A program made the translations under genes and the position numbers. DNA of 64,000 nucleotides from Aquibium sp. A9E412 (GTDB lineage Bacteria; Pseudomonadota; Alphaproteobacteria; Rhizobiales; Rhizobiaceae). Shown one piece after another: positions 47,970-56,441 of this stretch; the stretch's first letter is position 1, and the number at the start of each line of letters is the position of its first letter. The DNA lies in the NCBI RefSeq assembly GCF_030398335.1, contig NZ_JAOAOP010000001.1:208707-272706 (forward strand). Reading direction: 5' to 3'. The notes beneath the pieces were generated by a model. That model did no database searches. It saw nothing but the letters and a program-made list of their open reading frames with translations, and was not told the DNA's origin.

Positions 47970-48797
47970 CTACTGCGCGCCGCGCGCGACGCGCTCGATC
48001 TCCTCGCGCACCAGACGCTCGACCAGCGTCGGCAGGTTGTCGTCGAGCCACTCCTGCAGCATCGGCCGCAGCATCGCCTCGGCCATCTCGTCGAAGCTCT
48101 TGCGCCGGCTCGCCTCGAAGGCGCCGTTCAACTCCTCGAAGGCGGCGGCGACCTTGCGGCCGGCGGCGTCGGAGATCAGCGCCGGACGGCCGGACGGTTC
48201 GCGCACGGCCGCCGGCGCCGGCTCGGCCGGTTCCCAATGCGCCGGCTCGTCGTCGCCGGACGCGGCATGCGACACCGGCGCGACGTCCTCGTCCTCGGTC
48301 TCGGCGGACGGGCGGGCCAGTTCGTCGACGGCGGCGTCGGGCGTCGGGCTCGGCGGCTCGGCCCGCACGATGCGCGGCGGCTCGGCCGGGCGTGCGGCGG
48401 CCGCCTCGGCCGGGGCGGAGCGGATCGACCAGGTGTCGGCCAGGCGCGGGGCGGAGGGCGCCGCCGCCTCGCCGAAAGCAGGCGCCGGATCGCCGGCCGG
48501 CGCGGCGCTGTCGGCCGCGGCCGCCGGCGCGTCGCCGTCGCCGTCCTCGTGCGCAGCCGCGCTGTCGCGCGGCGCCTCGGCCTCGCGCGGTGCGGCCTGG
48601 TGCAGGGCGCGAAACTCGGCGCGGAAGCTCTCCACCTCCGCCATGGCCGGGCTGTCGCCCGCGCCGCCGCTGTCGGCCGGCACGCCGGACGCCGCATCGT
48701 CCTTGCGGGCGGTATCGCTGTCCTCGATGATCCGCCGGATGGAGGCGAGAATCTCCTCCATCGACGGTTCGCGCTGCGCGCTGCCTGGCTGTCCCAT
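47970..48797 (-). CDS. popZ: PopZ-like polar organizing protein (DUF2497)
   Basis: This encodes 275 residues. The family signature pair is present: N-terminal SMEEILASIRRIIEDSD and C-terminal FDEMAEAMLRPMLQEWLDDNLPTLVERLVREEIERVARG, joined by a long acidic Pro/Ala-rich linker. In Caulobacter and Agrobacterium, PopZ forms a polar matrix that tethers the chromosome origin and cell-cycle factors. ATG at 48797 (MGQPGSAQREPS) is chosen because it precedes the SMEEIL motif directly; the frame extends upstream without homology. It is linked to valS. Confidence 0.94.
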   Translation of the reverse strand: MGQPGSAQREPSMEEILASIRRIIEDSDTARKDDAASGVPADSGGAGDSPAMAEVESFRAEFRALHQAAPREAEAPRDSAAAHEDGDGDAPAAAADSAAPAGDPAPAFGEAAAPSAPRLADTWSIRSAPAEAAAARPAEPPRIVRAEPPSPTPDAAVDELARPSAETEDEDVAPVSHAASGDDEPAHWEPAEPAPAAVREPSGRPALISDAAGRKVAAAFEELNGAFEASRRKSFDEMAEAMLRPMLQEWLDDNLPTLVERLVREEIERVARGAQ

Positions 48798-48998
48798 CGG
48801 GTTGTCTGCCGCTTTCTTTCGTGCCTTCCCGCCCGCCGAAAAGGCGAGCGGCCCTCGAATCAACAAACCGAGGGTAGCTGACCGGCGGGCCGGTGAAAAA
48901 CCCCTAACGCAGCCGTGCCGCGTCGCGTGCACAGAAATGACCGGTCTTTTGCGCCGCGGCGTGGCAAAGGCGCCGCGCGGTCGGCCGCCGCGGCGGCC

Positions 48999-50357
48999 TC
49001 AGCGGCCGTCGGGCGTGCGCAGGCCGTACCACTTGTCCTTGACGGCGTCGTAGTGCTCCTGCGGGTCGTAGACGGCCACCTTGAGGCCGAGCCGGCTCGC
49101 CGACAGGCGGCCGACGGCCGACAGGATGGCATAGCTCGCCACCACGACGTCGCGCTCGGCGCTCGCCAGGTTGATCTGCGCGGCGATGACGTCGGCCTGC
49201 GCGTTGAGCACGTCGAGCGTCGTGCGCTGGCCGACCTTGCGCTCCTCCATGACGCCGTTGAGCGCCAGCCGGGCGGCGTCGACCACCTCGCGGTTGGCCG
49301 CCACCGCCTCGCGCGCCGTCTGGTACTGCGTCCAGGCCGAGGTGACGGCCGCGCGCACCTGGTCGCGGCTGACGTCGACGTCGATGCGCGCCTGGCCGAG
49401 CGATTCCTTCGACTGGCGCACCTGGGCCGACGCCCGGCCGCCCTGGTAGATCGGCACGCTCAGCGTCAGGCCGATGCGCGCCGAGTTGGTCGTGCCGTCG
49501 GACGGCAGGCCGGGGCTCGAATCGCGGAAGCTGCGCGACACCCGCGCCTCGGCCGAAAGCTGCGGCAGCAGCGAGCCCTCCGCCGCCTTGACGGAGAACG
49601 CGGCGGCGTCGACGCCGTGCAGCGTGGCGAGAATCGCGGGATGCTCGCCGGCGGCGATGGCGGCAGCCCCGCCGAGGCTGTGCGGCAGCAGCCGCACCAG
49701 CGGATCGGCCGGGCGCAGCTCGCCCGGCGTGTCGCCGACGATCTGCTGGTAGACGGCCGCGCTCGAGGTCGCCTGGGCGCGCGCGGCGGCGAGCTGGGCG
49801 AGCGCGGCCGAGCGGCTCGCCTCGGCCTGCGCGACGTCGGTGCGGGTGCCCTCGCCGACCTCGAAGCGCGACTGCGCGGCGCGCACCTGCTCGCTGAGGA
49901 AGTCGAGGTTCTGCGCCCGCAGCGCGGCGATGCGGCGGTCGCGGATGACGTCCATGTAGGCGCTGGCGGCGTTGAACAGGATGTTCTGCTCGGTGTTGCG
50001 CAGGCTCTCGCGCTGGGCGCGCACCTGCGCCTCGGCCGCCCGCACGTTGTTGCGCGTCTGGAAGCCGTCGAACAGCGACTGCTGGATGGCGACGCCGAAC
50101 GAGCCGGTGCGGATATCGCTGCCGGTCTGGCTGGTGTAGTCGATCGTGCCGGTGCCGACCACGCTCGGCCGGTAGCCCGACTTGGCGATCGCCACGCCCT
50201 CGTCGGTGACACGCACGCCGGCGCGCGCCGAGTTCAGGCTGGAATTGTTCGAGTAGGCCTTGGAGAGCGCGCCGAAGATCGTCTCGGCGCTGGCGGGGCT
50301 GAGGGCGACCAGCGAGACCGCCAGCGCGACCCAAACACTCTTGCGAACCTGCGACAC
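48999..50357 (-). CDS. tolC: TolC-family outer-membrane efflux protein
   Basis: This encodes 452 residues from a GTG start at 50357, preceded by GAGGGTG. A signal peptide (SVWVALAVSLVALSPASAE) precedes the TolC repeats: YSNNSSLNSARAGVRVTDEG, GVAIQQSLFDGF and the second-half LNGVMEERKVGQRTTLDVLNAQADV. It forms the outer-membrane channel of type I secretion or RND efflux. The preceding gene on the same strand is a PCMT-like methyltransferase, a common pairing in this class. Confidence 0.95.
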   Translation of the reverse strand: MSQVRKSVWVALAVSLVALSPASAETIFGALSKAYSNNSSLNSARAGVRVTDEGVAIAKSGYRPSVVGTGTIDYTSQTGSDIRTGSFGVAIQQSLFDGFQTRNNVRAAEAQVRAQRESLRNTEQNILFNAASAYMDVIRDRRIAALRAQNLDFLSEQVRAAQSRFEVGEGTRTDVAQAEASRSAALAQLAAARAQATSSAAVYQQIVGDTPGELRPADPLVRLLPHSLGGAAAIAAGEHPAILATLHGVDAAAFSVKAAEGSLLPQLSAEARVSRSFRDSSPGLPSDGTTNSARIGLTLSVPIYQGGRASAQVRQSKESLGQARIDVDVSRDQVRAAVTSAWTQYQTAREAVAANREVVDAARLALNGVMEERKVGQRTTLDVLNAQADVIAAQINLASAERDVVVASYAILSAVGRLSASRLGLKVAVYDPQEHYDAVKDKWYGLRTPDGR

Positions 50358-50505
50358 CGGAACACCCTCGATCTCAGCACTGAGGCCGATCGCCGGCCCC
50401 TCCACGCTCAACCCGGCCCCGCCCTGCGGCGACGCCGGAAACCCGCCGCGGACCATACATCAATCCGCCGATCAATTCCGTTGCCCGTCGGCAACAACCG
50501 GAGGT

Positions 50506-51180
50506 TCAAAACACGAAGGCGGGCGGGCGCTCGAATCCGGGCAGCGGCTGCACGGCCGCGTTGAAGGCGCGGCGCTGCGACACGATGCCGTCCTCCTTGA
50601 CGTAGAGCCGGGCGACCGCGGCGTTGCCACGGCCGACCACGGCGACCAGGCGGCCGCCGTCCTTGAGCTGATCGAGCAGCGCCTCGGGCACCAGGTCGAC
50701 GGCGCCGCCGATGAAGATGACGTCGTAGGGCGCCTCCGCGGCAAGCCCCTCCTGCAGCGGCCCCTCGACCACGGCGACGTTGTCGCAGCCGAGCGACGAC
50801 AGCGTCGCGGCGGCCGATTCGGCGAGCGCGGGATCGCATTCGAGCGCGATGACCGAGCTGGCCAGGCGCGACAGCACGGCGGCCGAATAGCCGGTGGCGC
50901 AGCCGATATCGAGCACGAAATCGTCCGCCGTGACCGCGGCGAGCTGCACCAGCCGGCCGAACGAGGCGGGCTCCATGAGATAGCGCGCCGGCGTCGTCTC
51001 GCCGGCCGCGGCGACCTCCAGATCCTCGTCGATATAGGCCAGGCTGCGGCGCTTGGCCGGCACGAAGACCTCGCGCGGGATCTCGCGCATGGCGGAGAGC
51101 AGCGGCACGTTCGTCACGTCGTTGGTGCGAAGCTGGCCCTCGACCATCTTGTCGCGCTGCACGGAAAAATCGGCCGTCAT
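50506..51180 (-). CDS. Protein-L-isoaspartate O-methyltransferase homologue (tolC-linked)
   Basis: This encodes 224 residues. Conserved elements include FSVQRDKMVEGQLRTNDV, EPASFGRLVQLAAV, motif I as VLDIGCATGYSAAVLSRLAS and PYDVIFIGGAVDLVPEALL. This branch lies upstream of tolC in many alphaproteobacteria and differs from the surE-linked pcm by lacking its N-terminal substrate motif (no PVPIG-type region). Whether it repairs isoaspartate or methylates another substrate is unproven. ATG at 51180 is the conserved start. Confidence 0.85.
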   Translation of the reverse strand: MTADFSVQRDKMVEGQLRTNDVTNVPLLSAMREIPREVFVPAKRRSLAYIDEDLEVAAAGETTPARYLMEPASFGRLVQLAAVTADDFVLDIGCATGYSAAVLSRLASSVIALECDPALAESAAATLSSLGCDNVAVVEGPLQEGLAAEAPYDVIFIGGAVDLVPEALLDQLKDGGRLVAVVGRGNAAVARLYVKEDGIVSQRRAFNAAVQPLPGFERPPAFVF

Positions 51181-51279
51181 GTCGCCTCGTCCGCCCTCCT
51201 TGGCCCGTCGCGCCCCGGGCCGCGCGCCCGCCGGCCGGGGCGAGGCGGATGACCGGAGGCCGTCGACGACCGCGAGGAA

Positions 51280-51353
51280 TGGAGGCCTCGCCCGGAATCG
51301 AACCGGGGTGCAAGGATTTGCAGTCCTCTGCGTAACCACTCCGCCACGAGGCC
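51280..51353 (-). tRNA. tRNA-Cys (anticodon GCA), CCA encoded
   Basis: This is a 74-nt cloverleaf with acceptor GGCCTCG/CGAGGCC, discriminator T (U), CCA encoded, anticodon loop CTGCAAA (anticodon GCA) and T-arm GGTTCGATTCC. Confidence 0.97.
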
Positions 51354-51377
51354 ATGCTCGCGGGCGTCGACGCCGTT

Positions 51378-51406
51378 TCCATATGGTGCCGGGCATGGAG
51401 CGTCAA
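51378..51406 (-). promoter_or_regulatory. Sigma-70-type promoter of tRNA-Cys
   Basis: On the minus strand TTGACG (51401-51406) and TATGGA (51378-51383) have exact 17-bp spacing and end 25 bp upstream of the tRNA. Confidence 0.7.
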
Positions 51407-51443
51407 GGAGGGAAACCGCCGCGCCCCGGGCGCGCATCCGCCG

Positions 51444-51815
51444 TCAGCCGGAGCGCGGACCCTCCGGCGGGCGGCGCTCCGGGCCGGGCGCGGCCCGCGC
51501 ATCGCCGTTGCCGGCGCGCTTGCTGCCGCCATTGCCGCGCCGGCCCCACCAGATCGCCAGCCGGCGGCGCAGCCGGCGGAACAGCGCGAACTCGTAGGAC
51601 AGCACCAGAAGGCCGAGCGGCATCATCCAGAAGCCGAGCACGGGCAGGAAGCCGAGCAGCCCGAACAGCACCAGAAGCACGCCGAGCGCGACGCGCGCCC
51701 AGCGCGCCCGCGGCATCGTCACGTCGCGCCCCATCAGGCTGACGCGCGGCCCGCCGGGCCGCGGCGGCGCGGCCTCCGGCGCGTCCCGGTCTGTCTCGCG
51801 GTTGCGGGCATCCAT
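51444..51815 (-). CDS. Hypothetical membrane protein with two helices
   Basis: This encodes 123 residues. A basic, disordered N-terminus (MDARNRETDRDAPEAAPPRPGG) precedes one long hydrophobic stretch that probably forms two short helices (LGVLLVLFGLLGFLPVLGFWMMPLGLLVLSYEF region), then a basic motif FRRLRRRLAIWWGRRG. ATG at 51815 starts the conserved part; no function is known. The 335-bp gap from its start to tRNA-Asn (51816-52150) holds the tRNA promoter and nothing else recognisable. Confidence 0.65.
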   Translation of the reverse strand: MDARNRETDRDAPEAAPPRPGGPRVSLMGRDVTMPRARWARVALGVLLVLFGLLGFLPVLGFWMMPLGLLVLSYEFALFRRLRRRLAIWWGRRGNGGSKRAGNGDARAAPGPERRPPEGPRSG

Positions 51816-52096
51816 TGCCTCGCCACTCCTTGCTCGTTGCGCGCGGCGCCCGGCCTCGCATCCCGTGCGGCACGTCCTTCGACGGGCCGCGACCGTCTCC
51901 GACAGCCGCAGCCGGCCTGCGGCGCCACGACCCGGACGACGACGCGGCAAGGCACCCGGCGGTTGCGCGGCGCCATCGCGCCCTCGCGACCGATCCCGCC
52001 CCCTGCCCGCGACGTCACCCGGCGGCACCACGCCCTAGATCGGAACCCGGCAGCGCGATTGCGAGCCACCGGCGTCGATTTTTCGGCAAAGCTTCT

Positions 52097-52125
52097 TTGC
52101 AAAACGGATCGGCCTTTGCTATAGG
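52097..52125 (+). promoter_or_regulatory. Sigma-70-type promoter of tRNA-Asn
   Basis: TTGCAA (52097-52102) and TATAGG (52120-52125) are separated by 17 bp and end 25 bp upstream of tRNA-Asn. Confidence 0.75.
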
Positions 52126-52150
52126 CAGCCGCGTTCACGCGAGCAGGCAT

Positions 52151-52225
52151 TCCCCGGTAGCTCAGCGGTAGAGCAACCGGCTGTTAACCGGTTGGTCGCT
52201 GGTTCGAATCCGGCCCGGGGAGCCA
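52151..52225 (+). tRNA. tRNA-Asn (anticodon GUU), CCA encoded
   Basis: This is a 75-nt cloverleaf with acceptor TCCCCGG/CCGGGGA, discriminator G, CCA encoded, anticodon loop CTGTTAA (anticodon GTT) and T-arm GGTTCGAATCC. Confidence 0.97.
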
Positions 52226-52298
52226 CTTTTTCCATCAGATCCGAACTGCGAAACCGGCCGTCGGGGGCGCGGAGCGCGTGCACCGCACGCGGCGCGGG

Positions 52299-54395
52299 CT
52301 ATTCCTCGAGCAGGGCATGGACCAGGCGGGCGAGGTCGATCCGCCGGTAGGGCTTGCGCAGCACCTGCACCTCGCCGTCGCCGAGGCCCCTGGCGATCTC
52401 CGAGGCGTCGGCGTAGCCGGTCGTGAAGAGCACCGGCAGGTCGGGCCGGAGCCGCTTTGCCCGTGCCGCCAGCTCGATGCCGCCGACATCGCCCGGCAGC
52501 ACCATGTCGGTGAACAACAGGTCGACCGGCCGCCCGCCCTCGATCGCGGCGAGTGCCTCGTGCGCGGTGCGCGCCGTCAGCGTGGCATAGCCGAGCGACG
52601 ACAGGATGTGCTCGGCCTGCTGGCGGACGAGGTCGTCGTCCTCGACCACCATCACGGTGCGGTTGCCGTCGCGCGTGGCCAGCACCTCGCGGTCGCTCGG
52701 CAGCGCCGGGCGCGGCGCGTCGCAGGCGCGCGGCAACAGCATCTCGACGGTGGTGCCGGCGCCGAGCTGCGAGCGGATGCGGGCCCGCCCGCCCGACTGC
52801 TGGGCGAAGCCGAACACCATGCTGAGCCCGAGCCCGGTGCCCTTGCCCGGCTCCTTGGTGGTGAAGAACGGCTCGAAGGCCCGCGAGGCCACCTCCGGCG
52901 ACATGCCCGTGCCGGTGTCGCGCACGCGCACCACCACATAGTCGCCCGGCGCGACCAGGCCGTCTTCACCCGCCGCAACGGGCTCGACCACCGTGCTGTC
53001 GGTCTCGATGGTGATCCGGCCGCCGCGCGGCATGGCGTCGCGCGCGTTGATGCACAGGTTGAGGACGGCGATCTCGAGCTGCGAGGCGTCGACGAACGCC
53101 GGCCAGCGCGCCGTCGCGCCGCCGATCTCGATCTCGACGAGCTCGCCGAGGCTGCGGCGAAGCAGCGGTTCCATGGTCGTGACGTGCTCGGCCACGTCGA
53201 TGGCGCTCGGCTGCAACTGCTGGCGGCCGCCGAACGTCAGCAAGCGGCGCGTCAGATCTGCGCCGCGCTCGGCCGCGGCGCCGACCATGCGCGCCAGCTC
53301 GAGCAGCTCGCCGTCGTCGGCCAGCTCGCCGGTCAGCACGTCGGCGCTGCCCAGGATGACCGTCAGCAGGTTGTTGAAATCGTGGGCGATGCCGCCGGTG
53401 AGCTGGCCGAGCGCCTGCAGACGCTGCGACTGGCGGGTGCGCTCCTCGCTCTCCAGCCGCTCGGTGACGTCGGTGACCATGGCGCAGATCGCCAGGCGGT
53501 CGCCCCAGGGGATCGTGAAGGCGCGGTTCTCGATCATGATCGCACGCCCGTCGCGACGCCGCGCGCGCGCCGTGTAGACCTCAGGCGCGTCGCCGCCGAG
53601 GACGCGATCGCGCGCAAAGCGTTCGAGGCGCGGCACGTCCTTGGGGTCGAACAGCAGGCGCACGTCGCGCAGGGCCATGAGATCGGCTTCCGAGCGATAG
53701 CCGAAGATCGAGACGAGCTCGGCGTTGACGAGCAGCGGCTCGAAGCCGGCATGCACGAGAATGCCGATGCTGGCCTTCTCGACGAGCCGCAGCAGACGCT
53801 CCTGCAGGTCGCGCGCCCGGCGGTTGGCCAGGTGGCTTTCGGTCACGTTGCGGTGCGACACCACCGCTCCGCCGATTCCGTCGATGCGAAGCGGGGCGAC
53901 CGTCATCTCGAACCAGCGTTCCTCCGAGGGCGAGAAGCACGCGTAATGCATCGCGAAATGGTCGGCGCGTCCGCCGAGCACGCGGTCGATGCCGTCGAGC
54001 GCGCGCTCCGCATCGCGGCTGCCACGGGCGACCGCGCGGCGGCAGACGTCCTTGTAGTTCTCGCCGACGAAATGGTCATAGTGGCGCCCGCCATTGGCTT
54101 CGAAGAACGCGCGCCAGGCGCTGTTGACCTCGACGATGTCGCCCTCGGCGTCGAGCAGCGCGATGTTGGTGGGCAGGGAATCGGCGATCGCGTCGCGCTG
54201 GGCGGCGAAGGTGCGCGTCAGTTGCTCCGCACGGCCGATGCCGGCGCGGCTCTCGCGCAGCAGGCGCGCGGTCTCGCCGCCGCCCGACGCGGCTTCCTCA
54301 CGCAGCCGCGCCGCGAGGCGCTCGTCGATCTGCCGCAGCGCGGCAAACAGCGCCTTGAGCTCCGCCTCCGTCCTGCCCAGCGCTTTGGAACTCAT
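52299..54395 (-). CDS. Hybrid sensor histidine kinase with two PAS domains and a receiver
   Basis: This encodes 698 residues. No membrane helix is seen, so it is cytosolic. Residues ~20-65 form a coiled coil; PAS1 spans ~70-190 and PAS2 ~203-315; HisKA carries H338 in GGIAHDFNNLL; HATPase has the N box CINARDAM and GTGLGLSMV; a C-terminal receiver has phosphoacceptor D630 (LFTDMVLP) and K681. This is the HWE-unlike, FixL/hybrid PAS kinase layout common in Rhizobiales. The stimulus and partner are unknown; the neighbouring REC-EAL and OmpR proteins are candidate partners. It is transcribed away from the tRNA-Asn gene. Confidence 0.92.
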   Translation of the reverse strand: MSSKALGRTEAELKALFAALRQIDERLAARLREEAASGGGETARLLRESRAGIGRAEQLTRTFAAQRDAIADSLPTNIALLDAEGDIVEVNSAWRAFFEANGGRHYDHFVGENYKDVCRRAVARGSRDAERALDGIDRVLGGRADHFAMHYACFSPSEERWFEMTVAPLRIDGIGGAVVSHRNVTESHLANRRARDLQERLLRLVEKASIGILVHAGFEPLLVNAELVSIFGYRSEADLMALRDVRLLFDPKDVPRLERFARDRVLGGDAPEVYTARARRRDGRAIMIENRAFTIPWGDRLAICAMVTDVTERLESEERTRQSQRLQALGQLTGGIAHDFNNLLTVILGSADVLTGELADDGELLELARMVGAAAERGADLTRRLLTFGGRQQLQPSAIDVAEHVTTMEPLLRRSLGELVEIEIGGATARWPAFVDASQLEIAVLNLCINARDAMPRGGRITIETDSTVVEPVAAGEDGLVAPGDYVVVRVRDTGTGMSPEVASRAFEPFFTTKEPGKGTGLGLSMVFGFAQQSGGRARIRSQLGAGTTVEMLLPRACDAPRPALPSDREVLATRDGNRTVMVVEDDDLVRQQAEHILSSLGYATLTARTAHEALAAIEGGRPVDLLFTDMVLPGDVGGIELAARAKRLRPDLPVLFTTGYADASEIARGLGDGEVQVLRKPYRRIDLARLVHALLEE

Positions 54396-54534
54396 GGCAC
54401 ACCGCTCGCGATGAACGGCCTGCCAAACCGCGGGTGAACCCTCGCGGCTGGCATTCCGGCCGCTACCCGCCGCGTGGTATCATGATCGCTACCGCATCGA
54501 AAGGCCGCGCGCGCCGGCGCGGCCGTGGCGGCCG

Positions 54535-54813
54535 TCAGCGCCCCGGGCAGCGCGCGGCGCCGGCGCCGGAGGCGGCATTGCGGGCGTCGTGCGCGGCAGC
54601 GCCCGGCCCTGCGCAGGCCGCAGAGGACGCCGCCTGCAGGGCGCCGGTTGCCGCCACGAAGTCCTGCCGCAGATCCGCATAGGCCGCCTCGATGCGGGCG
54701 GCCAGCGGTCCGAAGGCACCGAGCAGCAGCAGCGCCAGGAGAGCTGCGAGCAGCGAGTAGTCGACGCCCGCCTGTGCCCGCCGGTCGCGCAGGAAGCGCC
54801 GCGCCCCGCTCAT
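54535..54813 (-). CDS. Flp-type IVb pilin-like protein with altered processing site
   Basis: This encodes 92 residues. The N-terminal ~45 residues, RFLRDRRAQAGVDYSLLAALLALLL, align with Flp pilins (RFLKDESGATAIEYGLIAAL): basic lead, processing region, then one hydrophobic helix. Two hallmarks differ: the Gly before the cleavage site is replaced by Arg and the E5-Y pair is D-Y, shifted by one residue. The C-terminal ~45 residues are Ala/Gly/Cys-rich. Whether it is processed or exported is unclear. Its ATG overlaps the stop of an upstream 39-residue ORF. No tad or cpa genes are near. Confidence 0.6.
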   Translation of the reverse strand: MSGARRFLRDRRAQAGVDYSLLAALLALLLLGAFGPLAARIEAAYADLRQDFVAATGALQAASSAACAGPGAAAHDARNAASGAGAARCPGR

Positions 54814-54929
54814 CGCGCACCCTTGCGTCGGGCGGCGGCCGCGCCGGCGCCGAAGCCGCGAGCCGTGCCCGCGACCCGCTTCGACCGGCCGACACCACCG
54901 CCGTCTCCCAAGCCCCCTTGCGCCATCGT
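54810..54929 (-). CDS. Small 39-residue Gly/Arg/Ala-rich ORF coupled to the pilin-like gene
   Basis: The sequence reads MAQGGLGDGGGVGRSKRVAG and continues in a basic, Ala-rich tail. A strong GGGGAGGAGG ribosome-binding site ends four bases before the ATG, the best in this part of the window, and the stop overlaps the pilin-like ATG (ATGA). It is too short for usual gene finders. Features support translation, possibly as a leader or coupling peptide; no homology is recognised. Confidence 0.5.
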   Translation of the reverse strand, partial: TMAQGGLGDGGGVGRSKRVAGTARGFGAGAAAARRKGAR

Positions 54930-55141
54930 GCCTCCTCCCCGGCAGCCATCGTGCCGGCACGGCTTCGCAGCCTCGTTCGCAGGATGGTTATGTTGGAAGG
55001 CGGGGTCGCGGTCAAAGAATAAGTCGCGCCTTTTACTCTTTTTCACCTTCCATACGCGCCACGTTTACCGTGATTCCCGAACCATCATCCGCCCTCTCCA
55101 GAACGATATCTGCGGCTCCGGGGTCCCTTCGGAGAAGAACA

Positions 55142-56269
55142 TTGACCGAGACGCGAACCATCCATGTCATAGACGACATCGCCGAGGAGCTGCTGTTCGT
55201 GCGGCTCGCCGTGCGCAGGCGCAGGCTGCGCACGGTCTTCTATGACACCGTCGAGGAATTCGTCGCCTCGCAGGCACTGGCGCCGGGCGATGCGGTGCTG
55301 GTCGACGTGCATATCGGCGCGCGCGACGCGATCGACGTGCTCGACAGCATCGCCGCGCGCGCCGTGCCATGCCGGCTCTTGCTGATGAGCGGAGACCTGC
55401 ACGGCCTGCAGGCGGCGCGCAACTACGGCGCCACGCTCGGCCTGCGCATCGACGGCATGCTGAAAAAGCCGTTCGACGGGGCGACGCTGCTCAAGGCGCT
55501 GGGGCCCGACGGCGCCGGCGACGCGCCGCTCGCCGCCGACACCGTCGACGTCGACGAGGCGGTCGCGCGCGGATCGCTGGTCGCCGTCATGCAGCCGCAG
55601 CTGACGCTCGCCTCGGGCGAGGTGCGTTCCGTCGAGATCCTGTCGCGGATGCGCGCGAACGCGGGCGGCCCCGGCATCCAGCAGTTCATCGACGCGCTCA
55701 GCGGCGCCCAGAAGCAGCGCCTGCTTGCCTGGAACGTCGACACGGCACTCGACCTGGTGGCGCGAACGCCCCTCGACGCCTCGATCAACGCCGACATCGG
55801 CACGCTGACGGAGACCTTCGCGGCGGTGTGCGCGCGGTTGCGCGCCGCGCCGGCGAACCGGCTCACGATCGAGATCACCGAGCAGCAGGCCGACAGCCTG
55901 TCGGCCGCCTCGGTCCACGCGCTGCACAAGCTCGCGCTCGCCGGCGCCCGCTTCTCGATCGACGATTTCGGCACCGGACAGTCGAACTTCCAGCGGCTGT
56001 CGCGGTTTCCCTTCCAGGAGATCAAGATCGACCGGTCCCTCGTGCAGGGCTGCGCGGGTTCGCGGCAGCGCCGGGTGATCCTCTCGTCGATCGTCGCCAT
56101 GGCGCATCAGCTCGACGCCTCGGTGACGGCCGAGGGCGTGGAGAACCCGCCCGATCTCACCGTGCTGCAGGAGATCGGATGCGACGCGGTGCAGGGCTAT
56201 CTGGTCTCGCAACCGCTCGACGGCGACGGCCTGCGGGCGTTCCTCGCGCATTGGCGCGGCGACGCCTGA
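55142..56269 (+). CDS. REC-EAL response regulator, probable c-di-GMP phosphodiesterase
   Basis: This encodes 375 residues from a TTG at 55142 preceded by GGAGAAG. A receiver domain (residues 7-120) has phosphoacceptor D55 (VLVDVH) and K109 (LKKPF). The EAL domain (about 135-370) retains active-site positions: EIL at 165-167 in place of EAL, INADIG, EITEQQ, IDDFGTGQSN, KIDRSL, AEGVE and the final Q (AVQGYLVSQPL). Loss of Ala for Ile in the motif is tolerated in active enzymes. It likely hydrolyses c-di-GMP in response to phosphorylation. It is divergent from the pilin-like pair, with kinase and OmpR genes nearby. Confidence 0.88.
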   Translation: MTETRTIHVIDDIAEELLFVRLAVRRRRLRTVFYDTVEEFVASQALAPGDAVLVDVHIGARDAIDVLDSIAARAVPCRLLLMSGDLHGLQAARNYGATLGLRIDGMLKKPFDGATLLKALGPDGAGDAPLAADTVDVDEAVARGSLVAVMQPQLTLASGEVRSVEILSRMRANAGGPGIQQFIDALSGAQKQRLLAWNVDTALDLVARTPLDASINADIGTLTETFAAVCARLRAAPANRLTIEITEQQADSLSAASVHALHKLALAGARFSIDDFGTGQSNFQRLSRFPFQEIKIDRSLVQGCAGSRQRRVILSSIVAMAHQLDASVTAEGVENPPDLTVLQEIGCDAVQGYLVSQPLDGDGLRAFLAHWRGDA

Positions 56270-56359
56270 CACTCCGGCGGCGGCGCGCGCCCGCCGTCGG
56301 CGCGCCCGATGCTGCGGTGGGGTGGCCGCGCGCGGCGTCGCGCGCATGCGCCACGACCA

Positions 56360-56441
56360 GCCCGTCTGCAGCTTGGCTCCGAGTTCTTGTCTTGACGCGC
56401 TTGCGAACGGCGCACCGGTTTCCACATTGCCTGGAAACGCT
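56360..56441. repeat. Two-hairpin intergenic repeat, 3' of the response regulator
   Basis: This is a shorter copy of the repeat at 13484: degenerate hairpin 1, CTTGACGCG box, GCGAACGGCGCACC, and hairpin 2, GTTTCCA (56418-56424) with TGGAAAC (56432-56438). It abuts the response regulator stop codon, the same relation as at 13586. Confidence 0.75.
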
